NCBI GenBank assembly: GCA_041748315.1
Contig: JBGTDM010000138.1
Span: 1-17,285 of the forward strand
Reading direction: 5' to 3'
Length of the DNA: 17,285 bases
DNA from: CALMEE01 sp041748315
GTDB lineage: Bacteria > Planctomycetota > Planctomycetia > Pirellulales > Pirellulaceae
In this document: positions 1-6,434 of the stretch, one piece after another
Layout of the letters: each line of letters starts with the position of its first letter
Position numbering within the stretch: position 1 is the first letter of the stretch
The notes under the pieces: generated by a model
What the model saw: the letters and a program-made list of their open reading frames with translations, nothing else
What the model was told of the DNA's origin: nothing
Databases searched by the model: none
Made by a program: the position numbers and the translations under genes

Positions 1-495
1 TCCAGTGATGCGTGTGTTAGTCCCTCCTGAGCGTACGATCGTGCCAGTTCCGTTTATCGATATTGCTCCTCCCGAAAAAACCAGTTGCGTGATTGCTCCG
101 GAACCGGAAAGGCTTACCACACGGTCTTTGTTGATGACTCCCGCTCCAGCCTCACCGTTCTGGATTATCGTTACGGTTCGTGTATTGAGTATGTTTAACA
201 GGTCTCCCGAAGAAATATTCAGTGGGTTGATCGTGGCATTTGTATTCAGGTCGATGGCTGAGTTCCCAACATTACCATTGTCGATAAAAACGTTCCAATT
301 CGTCCCTCCATTTCCATTATGGGGCACGAATTCCCCACTCCAGTTTATTGTGTCAGTCCACAAACCCGCCCCGCCGCTCCAGATTGTGTCGGTCTGGGAA
401 AATCCGATGGACGTTCCCCCCAGAAAGATAATGGCAAATGTCAACGACAGTGTCCTGTGAAAGCAGGACATAAAAAGCTTGGGCGACAAACTCAT
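1..495 (-). CDS. Secreted beta-strand-rich repeat protein, N-terminal fragment (autotransporter-strand / PEP-CTERM-like)
   Basis: An open frame of 165 codons runs from ATG at 495 leftwards off the window, so the stop is not seen. The start is supported by GGAG (503-506, minus strand) eight bases upstream. Residues 1-34 look like a Sec signal peptide: a basic start (PKLF, CFHR), a hydrophobic core LTFAIIFLGG, and a small-residue end near SIGFSQ. The mature part begins TDTIWSGGAGLWTDTINW, the W-x-G-G-x-G-x-W...NW pattern often found at the start of planctomycete and verrucomicrobial autotransporter-associated beta-strand or PEP-CTERM proteins. After it come Asn/Gly/Thr/Ile-rich short strands (NLSGSG-like turns, ISINGTGTIV) consistent with a beta-helix. 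It is probably exported to the envelope or outside the cell. A C-terminal anchor cannot be checked because that end lies outside. The open plus-strand frame over the same bases (5-460) is a shadow. Confidence 0.72.
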   Translation of the reverse strand, partial: MSLSPKLFMSCFHRTLSLTFAIIFLGGTSIGFSQTDTIWSGGAGLWTDTINWSGEFVPHNGNGGTNWNVFIDNGNVGNSAIDLNTNATINPLNISSGDLLNILNTRTVTIIQNGEAGAGVINKDRVVSLSGSGAITQLVFSGGAISINGTGTIVRSGGTNTRITG

Positions 496-589
496 GTTTC
501 AACTCCAAGGTGTAAATTGGGTAAGGGGTCTACAGAAGAAATCGACAACGGACAAGTGAATCCCGTTGATGTACCGGAGTACGGCTTAC

Positions 590-632
590 AGGCTTAGGCG
601 AAACCGATCGCCGAAGCGATTAAGCCTTTTTT
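590..632 (+). terminator. Nested hairpin with T-run, terminator-like on the plus strand
   Basis: AGGCTTA (590-596) pairs with TAAGCCT (621-627). Inside it GGCGA (597-601) pairs with TCGCC (608-612) around a six-base loop, leaving 613-620 unpaired. The outer arm leads straight into six Ts (627-632). This is the form of an intrinsic terminator or structured RNA end for rightward transcription, yet no rightward gene lies upstream in the window. It could end a small RNA or block read-through towards the sigma gene. Read leftwards it would be a structured 5' leader of the secreted-protein gene. Confidence 0.45.
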
Positions 633-1043
633 GAAATTTTTTTGGTTTTTTTGCATACTTCGCCGCGGCTTTGGAAACGACGTTAAGAAGTCAACCGCGA
701 TTCTGGAGTCGCCACCCCCTCATGACGAGTTTTGGTTAGATGCGCTGAGCAAAGTTCAGAATTTCGACTGCCGGTTGGTCGGCGGCGTCATAGGATCGGC
801 GAACTGTCGACTGTGTCGATTGAGGCGGCCTGATATTTCGATTGTCACACTGATTACGCAGGCAAGTTTGAGTGATTCACCCGATAAATGGTGGGGATAG
901 CCGTACTGCATATCGCAAACCCGATTTATAATCAGAGCATAGGGAGTCCCGCTCAGTCGGCCAACCAGCACGAATGTTGATAGGGCGTCTGGACCTCGCG
1001 CACACTAGATTATTCGTTGAACGAACGACTGTGCCATCGCATT

Positions 1044-1061
1044 CAAACGAAGCATCGTTTG
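1044..1061. repeat. 7-bp hairpin upstream of the ECF sigma gene
   Basis: CAAACGA (1044-1050) and TCGTTTG (1055-1061) form a perfect inverted repeat with an AGCA loop, ending 25 bases before the sigma start codon. It could be an operator or a 5' UTR hairpin. There is no other support. Confidence 0.35.
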
Positions 1062-1086
1062 CGCTCGACTACGTCCAAAAAAATTC

Positions 1087-1626
1087 ATGAGCCATTCCGA
1101 ATCTCAATTACGCCTGAATGAGGTATTGACGCTGGTGTACGACCAGTTGCGAGCCTATGCTTCGCGTGCGCTTGATCGGGAGCCGGATGGTCTGACGATC
1201 CAAACCACCGATTTGGTCCACGAAGTCTACTTGCGACTCAGCCAGTTACGCGAAATCGAATGGGAAGACGACCAACAGGTGCTGCGTGCTTCGGTCGCTG
1301 TGATGCGGCGGATTTTAGTGGACCACGCGCGAGCCAAGCGAAGTCTCAAACGTTCGCCGCCCGGTAAACGATTGTTGATCGACGAAAACGCGATCTCGTC
1401 AAACTCAATCGGTGCGACCGGGATGGATTTGCTCGATGTCGACGACGCATTGGTCAAATTGGCGAAACTCGACTCGCGAAAATCTGAGTTAGTGGAACTG
1501 CGGTATTTCGGCGGACTCACGGAACAACAGGTTGCCGATGCATTAGGTGTTTCACTTGCCACCGTCAAGCGGGATTGGAAATTAGCAAAAGCGTGGTTGT
1601 ACCGCGAATTGAATTGCGAACCTTAG
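1087..1626 (+). CDS. ECF-type RNA polymerase sigma factor (planctomycete kinase-linked type)
   Basis: This 179-residue protein has the size and layout of an extracytoplasmic-function sigma factor (Sigma70_ECF / TIGR02999-like). Region 2 spans about residues 10-85, with LTIQTTDLVHEVYLRL and a conserved tail VMRRILVDHARAKRS. Region 4 spans about 115-175, with LVELRYFGGLTEQQVADALG followed by the helix-turn-helix recognition part VSLATVKRDWKLAKAWL. It would direct RNA polymerase to a regulon-specific promoter set. No Shine-Dalgarno precedes the ATG (AAAAAAATTC), which is common in this phylum. The stop TAG at 1624-1626 is followed one base later by the kinase ATG, so the two are almost certainly co-transcribed and probably translationally coupled. 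In planctomycetes ECF genes next to Ser/Thr kinases are a known arrangement, and the kinase is the likely regulator in place of a classical anti-sigma factor. That regulatory link is an inference. Confidence 0.93.
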   Translation: MSHSESQLRLNEVLTLVYDQLRAYASRALDREPDGLTIQTTDLVHEVYLRLSQLREIEWEDDQQVLRASVAVMRRILVDHARAKRSLKRSPPGKRLLIDENAISSNSIGATGMDLLDVDDALVKLAKLDSRKSELVELRYFGGLTEQQVADALGVSLATVKRDWKLAKAWLYRELNCEP

Positions 1627-1627
1627 C

Positions 1628-3445
1628 ATGAATCGACCTGAAGACGGTACTCGCTGGCAGCAGATTGAATCGCTTTTTCATCAGGTGCTCGAGCATCCGA
1701 TTCGTCAACGACAAATCTATTTGCGAGAACAGTGTGGCGCTGACGAGACATTGTTGAAGGAAGTCTGGTCGTTGGTCGATGCGTTTGAATCATCGACCGA
1801 GTTTCTTGAAAGCTTTGGTGAATCCGAGCAAGCTATTTTGGCTGAAGTGGTCGACGGATTACAGATTGAAGGTAACGGGCACAACGAGGACCCAACGATC
1901 CGTCAGCAAGCAGAAGGAGACAGTGCGATTCCTTTGGCCGGTGCACCATTGCTGCAGTCTGTAGAGGAAGTCTTCGATCACGGATCGGCCGTTCGGACAA
2001 ACAAGATCCTCAAAATTGCCTCGAGTGGACTATCGCTTGCTGAGATCAAAACCGCTATCCAAACCGCTCGGCCAGATTTTGATGTGATTGACGAAATCGG
2101 TCGCGGTGGAACAGGAATCGTCGTGCGAGTCCGCGATCACCGCTTGCAACGGGAACTGGCAGTTAAATTTCTTCATCGAAATTTGGGTGCAGCACTGGGC
2201 CGAGGCCTAGTTGATCAATCAGAACTACTGGTTCGTGAAGGGCGAGCTGCTGCTGCGGTTTCAAGCGACCACATTGTCCGCGTCTATGAAATTGCGGCTG
2301 CTGAGGCGGGATTCCCATTTCTTGTATTGGAATGGATCGCCGGACCTTCGCTCCGGCAATTACTCAATGTTCATGAGACGCTGCCTCCGCAAAAGGCCGC
2401 CGAAATCGTTCGCCAAATCGGAATCGGTTTGGGCGCCGCTCATCGTAAGGGGGTGATCCACGGCGACGTGAAACCTGCGAATGTTCTATTAGAACCAGTG
2501 ACTGAGAAGAACTTGAACCCCACGGCTGAACTTCCCGACTGGAAGTCCAGCTTTGAAATCGCTCAGTGGCGGGTCAAAGTCACCGACTTTGGATTGGCGC
2601 AAGATACGAAAGTCGACGATGAAATATCAGACAACGCTTCCTTGGAGGCGATTCCACAAAAAGGCGTTCCCGTTCGTTTTGCCGGGACACCGGCCTATGC
2701 AAGCCCAGAACGACTCCTGGAGGGAGTCGTGGGAGACACGCGTAGTGATGTCTGGTCCGCCGGAGCAACCCTCTACCGAATGTTGACCGGAGTGGCCCCG
2801 TATCGAGGTGCACCTCATGCAATTGCCAGACAAATGCAGAAATTCGAATTGACTTCCCCTCGCGCTTTGGACCCCAATATTCCCAGGGACTTGGATAGCA
2901 TCTGCATGAAGGCGCTATCGCGCAATCCAACTCAACGCTATGCCGATGGCAATGAGTTTGCTGCGGACCTGCAACGGTATCTTTTGGGACACACGATCAT
3001 CGCGCGGCCAGTCTCCACGTGGCGACGTTGCGGGCGGTGGATGCTGCGGAATCCGCGCGTCGCGACTTTAAGTATCGCACTGGGATTGACCATACTGGCA
3101 CTCGTGGTGGGATCGCTGGTTGCCGCCGCCATAATGTCGCACCAGAATCGTCAGATTCTGGTGCAGACGCGAGCATCGGATTTTGCCCGGCTGCAGCGGA
3201 TTATCGATGCCAGCCCTTCGGTCCTCCCATTGGCGTTAGACTCGCAGGAACTCAATCAAGATTTCGCCAGACCTTTCCTGCTGCAAGTCGTCGATGACAC
3301 GCGACACAAGTACCAAGCACGGGTCAATGCAGCCGTCGCACTGGCGGCACTCGGAGATGGTCACAATGATTTTTTGGTGGAGGCGGTCAGAATTGCACCG
3401 TTGCAACCTGAGCAGCCAGAATTTAGTGCGCGGGTTACAGGCTGA
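1628..3445 (+). CDS. Membrane-anchored Ser/Thr protein kinase (N-terminal part of a frameshifted kinase-SUMF1 fusion)
   Basis: The frame is 605 residues. Residues 1-75 form the helical lead-in typical of planctomycete kinases (RQIYLREQCGADETLLKEV). The kinase domain spans about 151-450: glycine loop GRGGTGIV (158-165), ATP lysine in LAVKFL (K180), catalytic loop HGDVKPANVLL (D280, N285), DFG in VTDFGLA (D320), and SPE at the end of the activation segment (359-361). The HRD arginine is replaced by glycine, but catalytic Asp, Asn, Lys and DFG are all present, so activity is plausible. One transmembrane helix follows (about 479-502), then the beginning of an extracytoplasmic helical repeat region (residues 535-590). 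The frame ends in tandem stops TGA-TAA (3443-3448), while the homologous sequence continues in another frame, so the true C-terminus is displaced. It starts one base after the sigma gene. Confidence 0.92.
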   Translation: MNRPEDGTRWQQIESLFHQVLEHPIRQRQIYLREQCGADETLLKEVWSLVDAFESSTEFLESFGESEQAILAEVVDGLQIEGNGHNEDPTIRQQAEGDSAIPLAGAPLLQSVEEVFDHGSAVRTNKILKIASSGLSLAEIKTAIQTARPDFDVIDEIGRGGTGIVVRVRDHRLQRELAVKFLHRNLGAALGRGLVDQSELLVREGRAAAAVSSDHIVRVYEIAAAEAGFPFLVLEWIAGPSLRQLLNVHETLPPQKAAEIVRQIGIGLGAAHRKGVIHGDVKPANVLLEPVTEKNLNPTAELPDWKSSFEIAQWRVKVTDFGLAQDTKVDDEISDNASLEAIPQKGVPVRFAGTPAYASPERLLEGVVGDTRSDVWSAGATLYRMLTGVAPYRGAPHAIARQMQKFELTSPRALDPNIPRDLDSICMKALSRNPTQRYADGNEFAADLQRYLLGHTIIARPVSTWRRCGRWMLRNPRVATLSIALGLTILALVVGSLVAAAIMSHQNRQILVQTRASDFARLQRIIDASPSVLPLALDSQELNQDFARPFLLQVVDDTRHKYQARVNAAVALAALGDGHNDFLVEAVRIAPLQPEQPEFSARVTG

Positions 3446-4736
3446 TAAATTGGGAGCCCAATTAGCCTTGAAAGCGGCGTATGACGAGGCTGAGGTACCA
3501 GAAGAAAAGGCTCGGTTGGCGATTGTCGCTGCCCATCTGGGCTTTCCGCAGTTGTTGGAACAAATCAGTGCGATGGACGAAGTTCCAGACCTGCGAACCG
3601 TGCTGGTCCATTTGCTCCCCAAGTTTCACGGTGCCGTAAACGAGATTGATCAGATGCTCGCCAGCGATGTCTCATCCTCCACAAAATTCGCCCTCGGTGT
3701 GGCATTAGCTTTGTTTGATCCTACCGAGTGTTCAAACGAACAACAACTCCGCATCGTCAATCAACTTGACGAATTGCAACAAAGCACGCCTGACAGCGGC
3801 GTCCAGGCGGCTGCGCGATTGGCAATGAAGCGCTGGGGACAACAACCCACACTCAAAAACGTATCTCAATCGGACTACCCGTGGTCCGATTTTGATCCGG
3901 AACTTCGGCTGGTCCGAATACCCGCAGGTTCCCAGATTCTTGGTCGCACCAACCCCGACGTCCAACACGATGATAACCGACCCCATCTCGTGACCTTGAC
4001 GCGCCCCTACTGGATGGCGGATCGCGAAATTTCCGTTGGACAGTATCGCCAGTTTATTGAAGATCCGACATATCCGGATGAACTCAAGCCGGTCGACAAT
4101 CAACGTTGGCAACCAGATCTATTGACCAGCCCAACTAATAGCCACCCGGTGCAGCGCATTAGTTGGTATGACGCAGCCATGTTTTGTAATTGGCTTAGCC
4201 ATAGGAACGGCAAGCAACCTCGGTATGAGTTCCTTCAGACTAAACGCGATGATCACGAAATTGCGGCAATTCTCAACGACGAATTTCAGGTTCAGATTGA
4301 TTTGGAGGCTGACGGGTTTCATTTACCCAGTGAGGCCCAATGGGAAATGGCTTGTCGCGCTGGTTCTGAAACGGATTTCTATTTTGGCAATGATTTTGAG
4401 TTGTTTAGGCACTATGGAACATTTTCCAGCGCTCGGCAAATGGCCACAGCGCCGTGCGGTTCCCTGCTGCCCAACCGTTTTGGGGTGTTTGAAATGCATG
4501 GGAACGTGTGGGAGTGGTGCGAAGATTGGCGACAGCCATTGGGGACGCAACCGTTGTTGGATCCTCGAGGCCCGGACGAGCCACATCCCGACTATCCGGG
4601 TCGAGTTTTTCGGGGAGGGGGAGTCGCAACGATGTCCGGCGAGCCAATTTCCGGTGCACGTGGATATGCCGCCCCGTACCGCCATTTCAGCAATGTCGGC
4701 TTCCGCGTCGCATTGCCAGAATTCGCTACGGAGTAA
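3294..4736 (+). CDS. HEAT-like helical region plus SUMF1/FGE-type domain (C-terminal part of the split fusion)
   Basis: The open frame starts at 3294 inside the kinase gene, but family-like sequence begins only near 3420 (NLVRGLQADKLG). Residues 1-40 are out-of-frame translation of the kinase, and no independent start with a ribosome binding site is evident. In 480-residue numbering, 45-180 is a helical repeat region and about 203-475 is a SUMF1 (formylglycine-generating-enzyme sulfatase) domain. Its motifs in order are ADREISVGQYRQF, PVQRISWYDAAMFCNWLS, FHLPSEAQWEMACRAG, FGVFEMHGNVWEWCEDW, RVFRGGG and NVGFRV. The stretch that holds the two catalytic cysteines in true formylglycine-generating enzymes reads GARGYAAPYRHFSN without cysteine. 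A role as a ligand-binding or structural module is therefore more likely than sulfatase activation. Kinase-SUMF1 fusions are known in planctomycetes. In an intact fusion this part would lie outside the membrane as a possible sensor. Confidence 0.82.
   Translation: MTRDTSTKHGSMQPSHWRHSEMVTMIFWWRRSELHRCNLSSQNLVRGLQADKLGAQLALKAAYDEAEVPEEKARLAIVAAHLGFPQLLEQISAMDEVPDLRTVLVHLLPKFHGAVNEIDQMLASDVSSSTKFALGVALALFDPTECSNEQQLRIVNQLDELQQSTPDSGVQAAARLAMKRWGQQPTLKNVSQSDYPWSDFDPELRLVRIPAGSQILGRTNPDVQHDDNRPHLVTLTRPYWMADREISVGQYRQFIEDPTYPDELKPVDNQRWQPDLLTSPTNSHPVQRISWYDAAMFCNWLSHRNGKQPRYEFLQTKRDDHEIAAILNDEFQVQIDLEADGFHLPSEAQWEMACRAGSETDFYFGNDFELFRHYGTFSSARQMATAPCGSLLPNRFGVFEMHGNVWEWCEDWRQPLGTQPLLDPRGPDEPHPDYPGRVFRGGGVATMSGEPISGARGYAAPYRHFSNVGFRVALPEFATE
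3419..3448 (+). other. +1 frameshift site separating kinase and SUMF1 frames
   Basis: The kinase frame reads GAA TTT AGT through 3419-3427 and then hits TGA TAA at 3443-3448. The downstream domain is in the frame AAT TTA GTG from 3420. Dropping one T of the TTT at 3422-3424 gives GAA TTA GTG CGC and restores one uninterrupted protein from 1628 to 4736. The slip could lie anywhere from about 3395 to 3430. Possible causes are a real indel, an assembly error or programmed frameshifting. The sequence alone cannot separate them. Confidence 0.8.
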
Positions 4737-4881
4737 CGTAGACTCAATGAACGACGCGATGAATGCATCTGGGCAATAGGTTTAGCGAAATCCACACCCT
4801 CGCGATAACTTCCTGCGCCCATGGCACGCCGTGATCGAAGACGTGCCAGCTCTGCAGATTCTGGCGCCGACGCATGTCAAA

Positions 4882-5625
4882 TCAAAGTTCCACAACCATC
4901 TCGTCTTGAGCCAGGAAAATTTTGTCGAAAATCGATCGGACCTGTGTCGGATCAATGGGCTGGTCGCTTTCATCCATGCCATTGAAGTGTGTCAAAATTG
5001 TCATGCCAACGCCGGCTTTCTGACTAAGTTCTGCAACCGGAGTCAGGCAACTATGGCCTGTTTGCAATGCGAGTTGCTCAAAGCCATCCGGAAAGTTGCA
5101 TTCGTGGATCAACAGGTCGACCCCTCGGATGAAATCGATGTAGGGGGCATCGGCTGATGCCGTGGTGTCGGTAATGTATGCCAAACTTCTCTCTGGCCAA
5201 TCCAGTCGATATCCGATTGAACTTCCTGGGTGGTCCAAAGCGATCCAGGATAATACCCCGTCGTCCGGAAGTGGGATTGGACCGGGTGGAAGGTCTTGCC
5301 AATCAAAGGGGGGCGTCGCCGGAAAAAGTTCGGGGGCAAACAAATGTCGCTGAATCGCTGCCAGTTTCGGTGCATCTCCAAATACCTGAACGTGCGCGAC
5401 ACCTTTCTCATGCAATAGATCGAAAAAATAGGTCAGGCCAATGCAATGATCGACATGGGCGTGGGACAAAAAGACCGCTAATGAATCGGTTCGTATTAAT
5501 TCGCGCGCACGAAAAATCCCTGTCCCTGCGTCGAGGATGATTCCGGTCTCTGGGATCATGACGCACGAGGTGTGGCGGCGGCGGTTGGGATGGTAACCCG
5601 TGGTTCCCAAGAAGTGAATGTTCAT
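4882..5625 (-). CDS. MBL-fold metallo-hydrolase, RNase Z / PhnP-like
   Basis: The metallo-beta-lactamase fold is clear. From ATG 5625 (MNIHFLGTTGYHPNRRRHTS) the protein is 247 residues. An in-frame ATG 20 codons upstream exists, but the family consensus starts at MNIHFLGT, so I prefer the shorter form. The metal-binding motif HxHxDH is SHAHVDH (H55, H57, D59, H60). Later ligand regions are AYITDTTAS (Asp), LLIHECNFPDG, TGHSCLTPVAELSQKA (His) and TILTHFNGMD (His). The early strand-turn LDAGTGIF is typical of the Lactamase_B_2 group that includes RNase Z and PhnP-type cyclic phosphodiesterases. It is a soluble cytoplasmic enzyme with two metal ions. The substrate (tRNA 3' end, cyclic nucleotide or other) cannot be fixed, because no exosite arm like that of tRNase Z is evident. 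It converges with the SUMF1 gene (145-base gap) and is transcribed alone. Confidence 0.85.
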   Translation of the reverse strand: MNIHFLGTTGYHPNRRRHTSCVMIPETGIILDAGTGIFRARELIRTDSLAVFLSHAHVDHCIGLTYFFDLLHEKGVAHVQVFGDAPKLAAIQRHLFAPELFPATPPFDWQDLPPGPIPLPDDGVLSWIALDHPGSSIGYRLDWPERSLAYITDTTASADAPYIDFIRGVDLLIHECNFPDGFEQLALQTGHSCLTPVAELSQKAGVGMTILTHFNGMDESDQPIDPTQVRSIFDKIFLAQDEMVVEL

Positions 5626-5996
5626 GGTGACAACGATACCATAAATCAGGGTCGGCCGTGAATCATGGCAGATCCGCAACGACAACTTGCGAACTCAACC
5701 AATCCCAATTTAAACCTACTCGTGGCAAGCCATTTCCAGCAGTTTTTTGCCTCAGGAGTCGATCAGATTTCAAGCGTGGTCTCAACGTGGCTTTGGACTT
5801 CGATTTTGAAAAGTGGGTTTCTATGGAGCCGACAACGCCGCGGGTTGCGGTTACGTGGTGTAAAAATAAACGGCGATGTGGACTAAGCACCCATTGCCGA
5901 TGCTGGCGTTTTGTCCAGTTCCCAGCTTGATTTACAGTTGGCCGCACGATTTTAACCTAATAGGCATAAAATTTTTGGGTGTTGGGAGGTTTTCAA

Positions 5997-6024
5997 TTGA
6001 CAATTTGTCGGAATTCGATATAAG
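5997..6024 (+). promoter_or_regulatory. Near-consensus sigma70-type promoter overlapping a palindrome
   Basis: TTGACA (5997-6002) and TATAAG (6019-6024) are separated by 16 bases, an 11 of 12 match to the housekeeping consensus. The -35 box overlaps the palindrome GACAATTTGTC (5999-6009), a plausible repressor site. Transcription would start near 6031 and run rightwards to the methyltransferase-ligase gene with a leader of about 400 bases, or make a separate short RNA. Confidence 0.6.
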
Positions 6025-6072
6025 TCATTTTGGCTTAATCGTCGATGCGCTCAAGGTGACGCGCACAACAAA

Positions 6073-6135
6073 CCTGTCCCAAAAAAAACCTATCACGAAT
6101 TTCGAACTGAGCCAAACCGGACCGCAGGGGACAGG
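6073..6135. repeat. Inverted repeat CCTGTCCC / GGGACAGG
   Basis: CCTGTCCC (6073-6080) and GGGACAGG (6128-6135) are perfect 8-base inverted arms 47 bases apart. One run of eight As follows the left arm. The arm sequence resembles arms of REP elements mobilised by Y1 (RAYT) transposases, but no transposase is near. The alternative is a long-range stem in the leader transcript. Confidence 0.35.
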
Positions 6136-6434
6136 GTTACTTGTGTTGCCAACTCAAGACTTTACACGAGCAGCCAAACGTCCGTGTTTATTGGCTTTTC
6201 TTGTTCATTTGGACCTCTGTTTCGATATGACGAGGTCGACCCGAATCGATCCCCTTCTCGTTGGCTCACCCTGCGGCCGTATGTTTTACCGGTCGCTCGA
6301 ATTTAAAATCGATGGGAACAGTCACCGATGAAGCCAGGAACGATAAAATGATCGGTTGGAAGCGCCAATGCGTAATCAATGCGGAGAATCGCCTTCTGTT
6401 TTTCGTCTGCTCAACTAGCATTTAGGATTCAAAC

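Larger units (their letters stand above)
496..1086. other. Divergent intergenic region between the secreted-protein gene and the ECF sigma gene
   Basis: About 590 bases separate the two divergent starts. Apart from the GGAG of the leftward gene, the hairpin with T-run (590-632) and a small hairpin (1044-1061), I see no convincing gene. Short open frames on both strands have no recognisable motifs and no ribosome binding sites. Both genes' promoters should lie here, but I found no clear -35/-10 pair. The T-rich stretch 625-650 is the most distinctive base composition. Confidence 0.5.
5626..6434. other. Long intergenic region with promoter and structured leader
   Basis: About 800 bases lie between the divergent metallo-hydrolase and methyltransferase-ligase genes. 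Two overlapping short open frames on the plus strand (5665-5886, 73 residues, MADPQRQLANSTNPNLNLL...; and 5658-5930) each look mildly coding-like, but they compete with one another and have no ribosome binding site or recognised motif. The frame at 5876-6331 has no family features. Real signals are the promoter at 5997-6024 and the inverted repeat at 6073-6135. The rest shows nothing I can name. Confidence 0.45.

Noticed and set aside
5..460. 151-residue plus-strand open frame
   Set aside because: It is the antisense shadow of the signal-peptide-bearing minus-strand gene, which has a ribosome binding site and family-like composition.
5876..6331. 151-residue plus-strand open frame upstream of the fusion gene
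   Set aside because: It contains the promoter and inverted repeat, shows no domain or ribosome binding site, and its composition is not protein-like.
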